Shown here: piece by piece, positions 35,921-44,361 of the stretch | How positions within the stretch are numbered: position 1 is the stretch's first letter | How the letters are laid out: every line of letters begins with the position of its first letter | Origin: Streptomyces sp. NRRL B-3428 | GTDB lineage: Bacteria; Actinomycetota; Actinomycetes; Streptomycetales; Streptomycetaceae | Assembly: GCA_000721375.1 (NCBI GenBank) | Contig: JOGW01000008.1 | Span: forward strand, 434,001-498,000 | Direction: 5' to 3' | DNA length: 64,000 nt | Program-made: the position numbers and the translations under genes | The notes under the pieces: model-generated | Told to the model about the DNA's origin: nothing | What the model saw: the letters and a program-made list of their open reading frames with translations, nothing else | Databases searched by the model: none

Positions 35921-36003
35921 CCGGGCGGCCGGCGCGGAGAGAACCTCCCTGCGCCGGCTGTCCCCTCAAGCCTCTTGAGCGCCCGGACGCCTGCGTCACA
36001 GGC
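35921..36003 (+). ncRNA. Candidate structured leader RNA: three-way junction at the start of the ethylmalonyl-CoA transcript
   Basis: Stem P1 pairs CCGGGCG (35921-35927) with CGCCCGG (35980-35986), 7 bp. Inside it P2 pairs 35928-35935 with 35951-35958 (8 bp, extended by GGAG/CTCC), and P3 pairs TCAAG (35966-35970) with CTTGA (35974-35978) around CCT. A hairpin GCCTG/CAGGC (35989-36003) follows. P1 would begin about four bases after the predicted transcription start. The leader then runs 136 bases to the GTG. I recognise no known riboswitch class; cobalamin-box sequence is absent. Confidence 0.5.
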
Positions 36004-36139
36004 ACCTCCTGCGCACACCAACGCGCCGCCACAGCACCGCTCTTGAACGTCAGGGCCCAGCAGTCTCCGCCGAACCGACGGCACCACCACAGCAGTTGCT
36101 CACCCTCACCGACGTACCGCTTTCGCCGGAGGCAACACC

Positions 36140-37477
36140 GTGAAGGAAATCCTGGACGCGATCCAGTCGCCGGAGTCCACCCCGGCCGACTTCGCCGCAC
36201 TGCGCATCCCCGAGTCGTACCGCGCCATCACCGTGCACAAGGACGAGACCGAGATGTTCGCGGGTCTCGAGACCCGCGAGAAGGACCCCCGCAAGTCGAT
36301 CCACCTCGACGACGTCCCCGTGCCCGAACTCGGCCCGGGCGAGGCCCTGGTGGCCGTGATGGCCAGCTCGGTCAACTACAACTCGGTGTGGACCTCGATC
36401 TTCGAGCCGCTCTCCACCTTCGGCTTCCTGGAGCGCTACGGGCGCACCAACGAGCTGGCCAAGCGCCACGACCTGCCGTACCACATCATCGGTTCCGACC
36501 TCGCGGGCGTCGTCCTGCGCACGGGCCCCGGCGTCAACGCCTGGAAGCCGGGCGACGAGGTCGTCGCGCACTGCCTGAGCGTGGAGCTGGAGTCCAGCGA
36601 CGGCCACAACGACACGATGCTCGACCCCGAGCAGCGCATCTGGGGCTTCGAGACCAACTTCGGCGGGCTCGCGGAGATCGCGCTCGTCAAGTCCAACCAG
36701 CTGATGCCGAAGCCGGATCACCTGAGCTGGGAGGAGGCCGCCTCTCCCGGTCTCGTGAACTCCACCGCGTACCGCCAGCTGGTCTCCCGCAACGGCGCCC
36801 AGATGAAGCAGGGCGACAACGTGCTGATCTGGGGCGCGAGCGGCGGACTCGGCTCGTACGCGACCCAGTTCGCCCTTGCCGGTGGCGCCAACCCGATCTG
36901 CGTGGTCTCCAGCGACCAGAAGGCCGAGATCTGCCGGAAGATGGGCGCCGAGGCGATCATCGACCGCAACGCCGAGGGTTACAAGTTCTGGAAGGACGAG
37001 AACACCCAGGACCCGCGGGAGTGGAAGCGGTTCGGCAAGCGGATCCGTGAACTGACCGGCGGCGAGGACGTGGACATCGTCTTCGAGCACCCGGGCCGCG
37101 AGACCTTCGGCGCCTCCGTGTACGTCACGCGCAAGGGCGGCACGATCGTCACCTGCGCCTCGACCTCGGGCTACAACCACGAGTACGACAACCGCTACCT
37201 GTGGATGTCCCTGAAGCGCATCATCGGCTCGCACTTCGCCAACTACCGCGAGGCGTGGGAGGCCAACCGCCTGATCGCCAAGGGCAAGATCCACCCCACC
37301 CTGTCGAAGGTCTACTCCCTGGAGGAGACCGGCCAGGCCGCGTACGACGTGCACCGCAACCTCCACCAGGGCAAGGTCGGTGTGCTCGCGCTCGCGCCGC
37401 AGGAGGGGCTCGGTGTGCGGGACGAGGAGATGCGCGCCAAGCACATCGACGCCATCAACCGCTTCCGGGACATCTGA
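36140..37477 (+). CDS. ccr: Crotonyl-CoA carboxylase/reductase
   Basis: 445 aa, the normal length. GTG start with GGAGG seven bases upstream. An MDR-superfamily enzyme that converts crotonyl-CoA, CO2 and NADPH to (2S)-ethylmalonyl-CoA. Diagnostic stretches are MASSVNYNSVWTSIFEPLST, YHIIGSDLAGVVLRTG, the nucleotide-binding WGASGGLGSYATQFALAGG and IVFEHPGRETFGASVYV. This is the entry step of the ethylmalonyl-CoA pathway, which assimilates acetyl-CoA without isocitrate lyase and also supplies ethylmalonyl-CoA extender units for polyketides. TGATG overlap with the mutase gene shows an operon. Confidence 0.97.
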   Translation: MKEILDAIQSPESTPADFAALRIPESYRAITVHKDETEMFAGLETREKDPRKSIHLDDVPVPELGPGEALVAVMASSVNYNSVWTSIFEPLSTFGFLERYGRTNELAKRHDLPYHIIGSDLAGVVLRTGPGVNAWKPGDEVVAHCLSVELESSDGHNDTMLDPEQRIWGFETNFGGLAEIALVKSNQLMPKPDHLSWEEAASPGLVNSTAYRQLVSRNGAQMKQGDNVLIWGASGGLGSYATQFALAGGANPICVVSSDQKAEICRKMGAEAIIDRNAEGYKFWKDENTQDPREWKRFGKRIRELTGGEDVDIVFEHPGRETFGASVYVTRKGGTIVTCASTSGYNHEYDNRYLWMSLKRIIGSHFANYREAWEANRLIAKGKIHPTLSKVYSLEETGQAAYDVHRNLHQGKVGVLALAPQEGLGVRDEEMRAKHIDAINRFRDI

Positions 37478-39570
37478 TGGGAGCGGGCCAGGAAGGGCTT
37501 CGGGAGCCGAAGGAGCCGACGCAGCGTCCCCGGCAGAAGGACAGGCCTTGGCTGATGCGCACGTACGCCGGCCACTCCACGGCCGAGGCGTCGAACGCGC
37601 TCTACCGCCGCAACCTCGCCAAGGGCCAGACGGGTCTGTCGGTCGCCTTCGACCTGCCGACCCAGACCGGCTACGACCCGGACCACATCCTGGCCCGCGG
37701 CGAGGTCGGCCGGGTCGGCGTGCCGGTCTCGCACCTCGGTGACATGCGCAAGCTGTTCCAGGACATCCCCCTGGAGCAGATGAACACCTCGATGACCATC
37801 AACGCCACCGCCATGTGGCTCCTGGCCCTCTACCAGGTGGTCGCCGAGGAACAGGGCGCGGACATCGCCCAGTTGCAGGGCACGACGCAGAACGACATCG
37901 TCAAGGAGTACCTGTCGCGGGGGACGCACGTCTTCCCGCCGGGACCCTCGCTCCGCCTGACGACGGACATGATCGCCTACACGGTGTCCCACATCCCCAA
38001 GTGGAACCCGATCAACATCTGCAGCTACCACCTCCAGGAGGCGGGGGCCACACCGGTCCAGGAGATCGCGTACGCGATGTCCACCGCCATCGCTGTTCTC
38101 GATGCCGTACGCGACGCAGGGCAGGTCCCGGCTGAAAAGTTCGGGGACGTCGTGGCCCGCATCTCCTTCTTTGTGAACGCGGGTGTCCGCTTCATCGAGG
38201 AGATGTGCAAGATGCGGGCGTTCGGGCGGATCTGGGATCAGATCACGCGCGAGCGTTACGGCATCGAGAACGCGAAACAGCGCAGGTTCCGCTACGGAGT
38301 GCAGGTCAACTCTCTGGGCCTGACGGAAGCCCAGCCGGAGAACAACGTCCAACGGATCGTGCTCGAAATGCTGGCGGTCACGTTGTCGAAGGACGCACGG
38401 GCCCGCGCCGTACAACTCCCGGCCTGGAACGAGGCGTTGGGCCTGCCGCGGCCCTGGGACCAGCAGTGGTCGCTCAGGATCCAGCAGGTGCTCGCCCACG
38501 AGAGCGATCTCCTCGAATACGAGGACATCTTCGCCGGCTCGCACGTCATCGAGAAGAAGGTCGACGAGCTGGTCGCCGACTCCCTCGCCGAGATCGAGCG
38601 GATCCAGGAGATGGGCGGCGCGATGGCGGCCGTCGAGTCCGGCTACCTCAAGTCGCAGCTGGTCTCCTCGCACGCCGAGCGGCGGGCGCGGATCGAGGGT
38701 GGCGACGAGAAGATCGTCGGGGTCAACATCTACGAGACCACCGAGCCCAACCCGCTCACGGCCGATCTGGACGCCGCGATCATGACGGTGGACCACGCGG
38801 TCGAGTCGAAGGTCGTGCGGGCCATCGGCGAGTGGCGTACGACGCGTGAGGAGTCCAGCGACCGTCAGGGCATGGGCGATCCGTTCCACTACCCGACCAC
38901 CGGCCAGGCGATCGAACGCCTCAAGCAGGCGGCGACGGGTACGGAGAACCTCATGGAGGCCACCCTGGAGTGCGTGCGCGCCGGGGTCACCACCGGTGAG
39001 TGGTCCGAGGCCCTGCGCGAGGTGTTCGGCGAGTTCCGCGCTCCCACGGGCGTCTCGTCCGCTCCGGTCGCGGTGACCGCGGAGGAGGGCTCCCCTCTTG
39101 CCCTCGTCCGCGAGAAGGTGCGCCGCACCGGCGACGAGCTCGGCGGCAAGCTCCGCCTCCTCGTCGGCAAGCCCGGCCTGGACGGGCACTCCAACGGCGC
39201 CGAGCAGATCGCCGTACGCGCCCGTGACGCCGGCTTCGAGGTGATCTACCAGGGCATCAGGCTGACGCCCGAGCAGATCGTCACGGCGGCCGTCGCCGAG
39301 GATGTGCACTGCGTCGGTCTGTCGATCCTGTCCGGCTCGCACGCGGAGCTGGTGCCGGATGTGCTCCAGCGCCTCAGGGACGCGGGGGCGACGGACATGC
39401 CCGTCATCGTCGGAGGCATCATTCCGAGCGCCGACGCCGCGCAGTTGAAGGCGGCCGGAGTGGCCGCCGTCTTCACCCCGAAGGACTTCGGTATCACGGA
39501 GATCATCGGCCGTATCGTCGACGAGATCCGCACAGCGAACCAGCTCGACCCCATGGAGGTCCCCGCATGA
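37477..39570 (+). CDS. ecm: Ethylmalonyl-CoA mutase (B12-dependent)
   Basis: 697 aa in one chain: catalytic TIM barrel (about 30-540; RTYAGHSTAEASNALYRR, FDLPTQTGYDPDH) and a C-terminal cobalamin-binding domain with DGHSNG (Asp569, His571 lower axial ligand) and VGLSILSGSH. Single-chain form and sequence match MeaA/Ecm, which isomerises ethylmalonyl-CoA to methylsuccinyl-CoA, rather than two-subunit methylmalonyl-CoA mutase. It needs adenosylcobalamin. Starts within the ccr stop (TGATG); its stop overlaps mcl (ATGA). Confidence 0.95.
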   Translation: MGAGQEGLREPKEPTQRPRQKDRPWLMRTYAGHSTAEASNALYRRNLAKGQTGLSVAFDLPTQTGYDPDHILARGEVGRVGVPVSHLGDMRKLFQDIPLEQMNTSMTINATAMWLLALYQVVAEEQGADIAQLQGTTQNDIVKEYLSRGTHVFPPGPSLRLTTDMIAYTVSHIPKWNPINICSYHLQEAGATPVQEIAYAMSTAIAVLDAVRDAGQVPAEKFGDVVARISFFVNAGVRFIEEMCKMRAFGRIWDQITRERYGIENAKQRRFRYGVQVNSLGLTEAQPENNVQRIVLEMLAVTLSKDARARAVQLPAWNEALGLPRPWDQQWSLRIQQVLAHESDLLEYEDIFAGSHVIEKKVDELVADSLAEIERIQEMGGAMAAVESGYLKSQLVSSHAERRARIEGGDEKIVGVNIYETTEPNPLTADLDAAIMTVDHAVESKVVRAIGEWRTTREESSDRQGMGDPFHYPTTGQAIERLKQAATGTENLMEATLECVRAGVTTGEWSEALREVFGEFRAPTGVSSAPVAVTAEEGSPLALVREKVRRTGDELGGKLRLLVGKPGLDGHSNGAEQIAVRARDAGFEVIYQGIRLTPEQIVTAAVAEDVHCVGLSILSGSHAELVPDVLQRLRDAGATDMPVIVGGIIPSADAAQLKAAGVAAVFTPKDFGITEIIGRIVDEIRTANQLDPMEVPA

Positions 39571-40526
39571 CCGTGAACCGGCTCCGGCCCCGTCGCTCCT
39601 GCCTGGCCGTGCCCGGCTCCAACCCGCGCTTCCTGGAGAAGGCCCAGGGCCTCCCCGCCGACCAGGTCTTCCTGGACCTGGAGGACGCGTGTGCGCCGCT
39701 CGCCAAGCCGGAGGCGCGCCACACCATCGTCAAGTTCCTCAACGAGGGCGACTGGACCGGCAAGACGCGTGTGGTGCGGGTCAACGACTGGACGACCGAG
39801 TGGACGTATCGCGATGTCGTCACCGTCGTCGAGGGCGCGGGACAGAACCTCGACTGCATCATGCTGCCGAAGGTCCAGACGGCCGACCAGGTGGTCGCGC
39901 TCGACCTGCTCCTTACCCAGATCGAGAAGACGATGGGCTTCGAGGTCGGCAAGATCGGTATCGAGGCGCAGATCGAGAACGCGCGCGGTCTGAACAACGT
40001 CAACGCGATCGCCGAGGCCTCGCCCCGTATCGAGACGATCATCTTCGGCCCGGCCGACTTCATGGCATCGATCAACATGAAGTCCCTGGTGGTCGGTGAG
40101 CAGCCGCCCGGCTACGGCGCCGACGCGTACCACTACATCCTGATGAAGATCCTGATGGCCGCCCGTGCCAACGACCTCCAGGCGATCGACGGCCCTTACC
40201 TGCAGATCCGCAACGTGGAGGGCTACCGCGAGGTCGCCCAGCGCGCCGCGGCCCTCGGCTTCGACGGCAAGTGGGTGCTGCACCCGGGTCAGGTGGAGGC
40301 CTCCAACGAGATCTTCTCCCCCTCGCAGGAGGACTTCGACCATGCCGAGCTGATCCTGGACGCGTACGACTTCTACACGTCCGAGGCCGGCGGCAAGAAG
40401 GGCTCGGCGATGCTCGGCGACGAGATGATCGACGAGGCGAGCCGGAAGATGGCGCTCGTCATCTCCGGTAAGGGACGTGCCGCGGGTATGCGGCGCACGT
40501 CCAAGTTCGAGGCCCCGGAGGCGTAA
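39567..40526 (+). CDS. mcl: CitE-like L-malyl-CoA/beta-methylmalyl-CoA lyase
   Basis: 319 aa. HpcH/HpaI-CitE TIM barrel: LRPRRSCLAVPGSNPRFLEKA (CoA-binding arginines), VFLDLEDACAPLAKPEAR (Mg-binding Glu/Asp), IMLPKVQTADQV, IEAQIENARGLNNV and IIFGPADFMASI. In the pathway it splits beta-methylmalyl-CoA to glyoxylate and propionyl-CoA and can act on malyl-CoA. It lies inside the operon with a 4-bp overlap to ecm and a 6-bp gap to mch, which supports this role over a stand-alone citrate lyase subunit. Confidence 0.93.
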   Translation: MTVNRLRPRRSCLAVPGSNPRFLEKAQGLPADQVFLDLEDACAPLAKPEARHTIVKFLNEGDWTGKTRVVRVNDWTTEWTYRDVVTVVEGAGQNLDCIMLPKVQTADQVVALDLLLTQIEKTMGFEVGKIGIEAQIENARGLNNVNAIAEASPRIETIIFGPADFMASINMKSLVVGEQPPGYGADAYHYILMKILMAARANDLQAIDGPYLQIRNVEGYREVAQRAAALGFDGKWVLHPGQVEASNEIFSPSQEDFDHAELILDAYDFYTSEAGGKKGSAMLGDEMIDEASRKMALVISGKGRAAGMRRTSKFEAPEA

Positions 40527-40532
40527 GACATC

Positions 40533-41039
40533 ATGCAGTTCGGCCGCACCTACGAAGAGTTCGAGATCGGCGCCGTCTACAAGCACTGGCCGGGAAAGAC
40601 GGTCACCGAGTACGACGACCACCTCTTCTGCCTGCTCACCATGAACCACCACCCGCTCCACATGGATTCGAACTATGCGGAGAAGTCGACCGACTTCGGC
40701 AAGAACGTCGTCGTGGGGAATTACATCTACTCGCTGCTGCTCGGGATGTCCGTCCCCGACGTCTCCGGCAAGGCGATCGCCAACCTGGAGATCGAGTCGC
40801 TGAAGCACGTGGCGCCGACCTTCCACGGCGACACCATCTACGGCGAGACGACCGTCCTCGACAAGACGCCGTCGAAGTCGAAGAACGACCGCGGCATCGT
40901 CTACGTGGAGACGAAGGGCTACAAGCAGGACGGCACCCTCGTCTGCGTCTTCCGCCGCAAGGTCATGGTCCCCACCGAGACGTACATCAAGGAACGCGGC
41001 GGCGAGCAGCCCGGCCGCCCCGACCTCCAGGAGCGCTGA
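40533..41039 (+). CDS. mch: MaoC-type mesaconyl-CoA hydratase
   Basis: 168 aa single hot-dog domain of the MaoC dehydratase family (FEIGAVYKHWPGKTVTEYDDHLFC, then NHHPLHMDSNYAEKSTDFG with the catalytic Asp/His region, and NYIYSLLLGMSV). Classical Mch is a double hot-dog protein of about 340 aa, so this is the short actinobacterial form, probably working as a dimer. It hydrates mesaconyl-C1-CoA to beta-methylmalyl-CoA. The position between lyase and dehydrogenase supports the role. Confidence 0.85.
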   Translation: MQFGRTYEEFEIGAVYKHWPGKTVTEYDDHLFCLLTMNHHPLHMDSNYAEKSTDFGKNVVVGNYIYSLLLGMSVPDVSGKAIANLEIESLKHVAPTFHGDTIYGETTVLDKTPSKSKNDRGIVYVETKGYKQDGTLVCVFRRKVMVPTETYIKERGGEQPGRPDLQER

Positions 41040-41042
41040 ACC

Positions 41043-42248
41043 ATGGCACGACTCGCTCAGACCGCCGGTCTCACGGACATCCAGACCGAAATCCTGTCCA
41101 CCGTACGGGACTTCGTGGACAAAGAGATCATTCCGGTCGCCACCGAGCTCGAGCACCGCGACGAGTACCCGCAGGAGATCGTCGACGGGCTCAAGGAGTT
41201 GGGCCTGTTCGGCCTGATGATCCCGGAGGAGTACGGGGGTCTGGGCGAGTCGCTGCTCACGTACGCGCTCTGCGTGGAGGAGATCGCACGCGGCTGGATG
41301 TCCGTGTCCGGGATCATCAACACGCACTTCATCGTGGCGTACATGCTCAAGCAGCACGGCACGCAGGAGCAGAAGGACTACTTCCTGCCGCGGATGGCGG
41401 CCGGCGAGGTGCGCGGTGCGTTCTCGATGTCCGAGCCCGGACTCGGGTCCGATGTGTCGGCGATCACGTCCAAGGCGGTCAAGGACGGCGACGAGTACGT
41501 CCTGAACGGCCAGAAGATGTGGTTGACGAACGGCGGAACGTCAACTTTGGTCGCCGTTCTCGTACGAAGTGACGAAGGACACCCCGAGGGCACCGCGGCC
41601 CATAAGTCGATGACGACCTTCTTGATCGAAAAGGAGTCGGGATTTGGTGAGGTCCGACCGGGTCTGACCATTCCCGGCAAGATCGACAAGATGGGTTACA
41701 AGGGTGTCGACACCACCGAACTCATCATGGACGGCCTGCGAATTCCAGCCAATCGCGTCTTGGGTGGTGAGACCGGTCGCGGTTTTTACCAAATGATGGA
41801 CGGGGTCGAGGTCGGCCGCGTGAACGTCGCTGCGCGTGGTTGCGGCGTCGCACAGCGTGCGTTCGAACTCGGGGTCTCCTACGCCCAGCAACGCCATACT
41901 TTCGGAAAGCCCATCGCCCACCACCAGGCCATCCAGTTCAAGTTGGCCGAGATGGCTACCAAGGTGGAAGCGGCCCATGCGATGATGGTGAATGCAGCAC
42001 GCAAAAAGGACACAGGGGAACGTAACGACCTCGAAGCAGGGATGGCGAAGTACCTCGCCTCCGAATACTGCAAAGAAGTCGTGGAAGACGCGTTCCGTAT
42101 CCATGGCGGCTACGGCTTCTCGAAGGAGTACGAGATCGAGCGTCTCTACCGCGAAGCTCCCATGTTGCTGATCGGTGAAGGTACCGCCGAGATCCAGAAA
42201 ATGATCATTGGCCGACGGCTGCTCGAGGAGTATCGAGTTCAGGGCTGA
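41043..42248 (+). CDS. mcd: Methylsuccinyl-CoA dehydrogenase (acyl-CoA dehydrogenase family)
   Basis: 401 aa FAD flavoenzyme. Motifs: AFSMSEPGLGSDVSAI (flavin contact), WLTNGG, TFGKPIAHHQAIQFKLAEMA, and FRIHGGYGFSKEYEIERLYREA, with a Glu in the C-terminal region as catalytic base. It oxidises (2S)-methylsuccinyl-CoA to mesaconyl-CoA. Methylsuccinyl-CoA dehydrogenases elsewhere are about 550 aa, so this is the shorter actinobacterial type. Oddity: from about codon 160 (near 41530) codon use changes, with many codons such as TTG, CGA, AGT, TTT, CCA, AAT, CAA, GCA and AAA that are rare in the first part and in the neighbours. Confidence 0.9.
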   Translation: MARLAQTAGLTDIQTEILSTVRDFVDKEIIPVATELEHRDEYPQEIVDGLKELGLFGLMIPEEYGGLGESLLTYALCVEEIARGWMSVSGIINTHFIVAYMLKQHGTQEQKDYFLPRMAAGEVRGAFSMSEPGLGSDVSAITSKAVKDGDEYVLNGQKMWLTNGGTSTLVAVLVRSDEGHPEGTAAHKSMTTFLIEKESGFGEVRPGLTIPGKIDKMGYKGVDTTELIMDGLRIPANRVLGGETGRGFYQMMDGVEVGRVNVAARGCGVAQRAFELGVSYAQQRHTFGKPIAHHQAIQFKLAEMATKVEAAHAMMVNAARKKDTGERNDLEAGMAKYLASEYCKEVVEDAFRIHGGYGFSKEYEIERLYREAPMLLIGEGTAEIQKMIIGRRLLEEYRVQG

Positions 42249-42328
42249 AAGTCCCGATTGGGGCGATTCGTCAAGGACGAAGATCACACCCTGTGAGCAC
42301 TCTTCGGCCTCCGACTCGGCTTCCTGGC

Positions 42329-42359
42329 TTGCCCAGTTGCGGTGCGCAACCGCTACGAT
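42329..42359 (+). promoter_or_regulatory. Possible psd promoter with internal palindrome
   Basis: TTGCCC (42329-42334) and TACGAT (42354-42359) are separated by 19 bp, slightly long for a housekeeping promoter. The spacer carries a perfect GTTGCG-GTG-CGCAAC palindrome (42336-42350). The gap from the mcd stop to psd is 169 bp, so a separate promoter is needed or useful. Confidence 0.4.
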
Positions 42360-42417
42360 CCCGGGAAAGCCGCCGTCCCCCGTCACTGCGCGGCATCATC
42401 CGCTACGAAGGTCATCC

Positions 42418-43074
42418 ATGCCCCACAGCCAGAACTCTGCACCAAGCGACAGCCGCCTCGGCGTACGCCTTGCTCGCGGAGCGTCGCCGTGGCTTCTGCC
42501 GACCGTCGCGACCGCAGCCGTCAGCCTCGTCCGCGCGCGCCGCTCCGGCGTCGCCAAGGCCGTCGCCGTACCCGCCACCGCTCTGGCGGCGGGCATGCTG
42601 TGGTTCTTCCGCGACCCCGAGCGCGAGATCGCCCAGGGCCGGGTCATCTCCCCCGCCGACGGTGTGGTGCAGAGCATCATGCCGTGGAAGGACGGACGCA
42701 CCCGCGTCGCGATCTTCATGAGCCCGCTGAACGTCCACGTCAACCGTGCGCCCCTCGCGGGCGAGGTGACGTCGGTCGAGCACATCCCCGGTGGGTTCGT
42801 GCCGGCGTTCAACAAGGAGAGCGAGAACAACGAGCGCGTTGTCTGGCACTTCGACACCGAGCTCGGTGACATCGAGATGGTTCAGATCGCGGGAGCGGTC
42901 GCCCGTCGCATCGTGCCTTACGTGCCGCAGGGCACCAAGGTCGAGCAGGGTGAGCGCATCGGTCTGATCCGCTTCGGCTCGCGTGTCGACATCTACCTGC
43001 CCGAGGGCATCGAGGTGGATGTCGAAGTCGGGCAGAAGACCGTGGCTGGGGTGACTCGCATTGACCGTGGTTGA
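42418..43074 (+). CDS. psd: Phosphatidylserine decarboxylase, short form
   Basis: 218 aa, the short archaeal/actinobacterial PSD type. Membrane association comes from hydrophobic segments near residues 25-65. Motifs: FFRDPEREI, SPADGVVQ (His/Asp region), FMSPLNVHVNRAPL, and the self-cleavage site FGS with Ser188 becoming the pyruvoyl group (RFGSRVDIYLP). It decarboxylates phosphatidylserine to phosphatidylethanolamine. It overlaps pssA, which makes its substrate, by 14 bases. Confidence 0.93.
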   Translation: MPHSQNSAPSDSRLGVRLARGASPWLLPTVATAAVSLVRARRSGVAKAVAVPATALAAGMLWFFRDPEREIAQGRVISPADGVVQSIMPWKDGRTRVAIFMSPLNVHVNRAPLAGEVTSVEHIPGGFVPAFNKESENNERVVWHFDTELGDIEMVQIAGAVARRIVPYVPQGTKVEQGERIGLIRFGSRVDIYLPEGIEVDVEVGQKTVAGVTRIDRG

Positions 43075-43909
43075 TCCTGACACACAGGCCGGCTGGGTCC
43101 CGGAGGCCGAGGAGGACGACGAGGAGGAAATGCCTCTGTCGCTCCGCCTCTCGATAGCGGACACCCTCACGCTCGGTAACGCCACGTGTGGCTTCATGGC
43201 GGTGTACTTCACCACCACCGGCATCCTCATCCCGCACATCAGCGGCGAGGAGTCCGGGATGGCGCGGCACAGCGCGGCCACGGCCGTGATCCTGATGCTG
43301 TGCGCGGCGGTGTTCGACCTGTTCGACGGCCTGGTGGCGCGCAAGCTGCGCTCCTCGCCGATGGGCGCCGAGCTGGACAACCTCTCGGACCTGATCAGCT
43401 TCGGGCTCGCGCCGGCGTACTTCGTGCTCGTCTACGGCATGGTGGCGGACGACGCGCACCAGAAGGTGGCCGCGGTCGGCGCGATCGTGGTCCTGTTGGC
43501 GGTGGTGCTGAGGCTTGCGCGGTTCTCGTGCGTGACCGTGAAGGACGGCACCTTCCAGGGCATGCCGTCCCCGTTCGGTGCGCTGACGGTCGTCTCGATC
43601 GTGCTTTTGGAGCTGCCCTTCGTGGCGACTCTGCTCGCGATCATCGGCACGGCGTGGCTGATGGTCTCGCGGGTCGAGTACCCGAAGCCGCGGGGGCGCC
43701 TGGCGGTCGCGATGCTGTCGTGGATCGTGCTCAGCATGGGTCTGCTCGCGGCTTGGGCGTTCGACGCTCCGGGCGGCCAGCTGCTGCTGCAGACGGGCTG
43801 CGCACTGCAGCTGGTCCTCGGCGCGGTCATCCCCCTGTTCGCCACGGCTCGCCGGGTGAACAACTTCCGCGGTAACCGGCGGGAGGCTCGGGCGGCGCAG
43901 CTGCCTTAG
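43061..43909 (+). CDS. pssA: CDP-diacylglycerol-serine O-phosphatidyltransferase
   Basis: 282 aa multi-pass membrane enzyme, CDP-alcohol phosphatidyltransferase family. Signature DLFDGLVARK...MGAELDNLSD (about residues 86-110) supplies the metal-binding aspartates; here there are seven rather than eight residues between AR and G. About eight hydrophobic helices; acidic N-terminus. It makes phosphatidylserine from CDP-diacylglycerol and serine for the upstream psd. The start is a TTG at 43061 overlapping psd; a GTG at 43067 is an alternative. Confidence 0.9.
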   Translation: MTVVDPDTQAGWVPEAEEDDEEEMPLSLRLSIADTLTLGNATCGFMAVYFTTTGILIPHISGEESGMARHSAATAVILMLCAAVFDLFDGLVARKLRSSPMGAELDNLSDLISFGLAPAYFVLVYGMVADDAHQKVAAVGAIVVLLAVVLRLARFSCVTVKDGTFQGMPSPFGALTVVSIVLLELPFVATLLAIIGTAWLMVSRVEYPKPRGRLAVAMLSWIVLSMGLLAAWAFDAPGGQLLLQTGCALQLVLGAVIPLFATARRVNNFRGNRREARAAQLP

Positions 43910-43921
43910 CAGTTCGTACGT

Positions 43922-43960
43922 GAGGAAGGGCCCCAACCGTTTCGGTTGGGGCCCTTCCTC
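43922..43960 (+). terminator. Strong terminator after pssA
   Basis: Perfect 18-bp inverted repeat (43922-43939 with 43943-43960) and a TTT loop, 12 bases after the pssA stop. One of the strongest hairpins in the window; it ends the psd-pssA unit. Confidence 0.92.
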
Positions 43961-43994
43961 TTGTCCTGCTGCGGGCAGTCGTGCGGCTGGGCCG

Positions 43995-44288
43995 ATCCCG
44001 CCCGGCTCTATCGCGAGGCAGGGCGAGTGGGGATGCACGGAGCCCCCGGAGCAGCTGCTCCGCCCACCGCTCCTGCGTCGCCCGCAGAAGCGCCCGCCAC
44101 AGCGCCTCATCGCCCAGCTGAAGCTCCGCGAGCCGGCTGGCGACCGTGGCGAGCCGGTCGGCGGGATCGTCCGGCAGATCCTCGGTCAGCGCCTCCGAGC
44201 GGGCCGGGATCCGGGTCTCGAGGAGCTGCTCCTGAGGGCTGGAGAAGTACCGGTACGCCGTCGCGTTGGAGACCCGCGCCGACGCCAG
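43995..44288 (-). pseudogene. TetR-family regulator fragment between two terminators
   Basis: The frame leftward from 44288 reads LASARVSNATAYRYFSSPQEQLLETRI, the recognition helix and following segment of a TetR protein, then a ligand-domain-like stretch with LWRALLRATQERWAEQLLRG. The first about 25 residues, including start and helices 1-2, are absent: the fragment begins exactly where the liv terminator hairpin ends. No start codon or proper C-terminus. It is probably a remnant left after rearrangement, bounded by hairpins at 43922 and 44289. Confidence 0.65.
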
Positions 44289-44318
44289 TGGGGCCCGAAC
44301 CGTTTGGCTCGGGCCCCA
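44289..44318 (-). terminator. Terminator of the liv operon
   Basis: TGGGGCCCGA (44289-44298) pairs with TCGGGCCCCA (44309-44318), 10 bp perfect, extended by CC/GG after one mismatch; the loop is about four bases. It lies 44 bases beyond the livK stop on the leftward strand. Confidence 0.85.
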
Positions 44319-44361
44319 GTGGGTGCCGCGGCAGTGCAGGGTCAGGGGCAGTCAGGTCGGA

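Noticed and set aside
35917..36139. Cobalamin riboswitch in the ccr leader
   Set aside because: Although the operon uses B12, I cannot find the GCCACTG B12-box, and the fold is much smaller than a cobalamin riboswitch.
39246..41357. A 703-codon open frame on the - strand
   Set aside because: It is antisense to ecm, mcl, mch and mcd, all of which have clear family motifs, and its own translation has low-complexity His/Asp/Arg-rich character.
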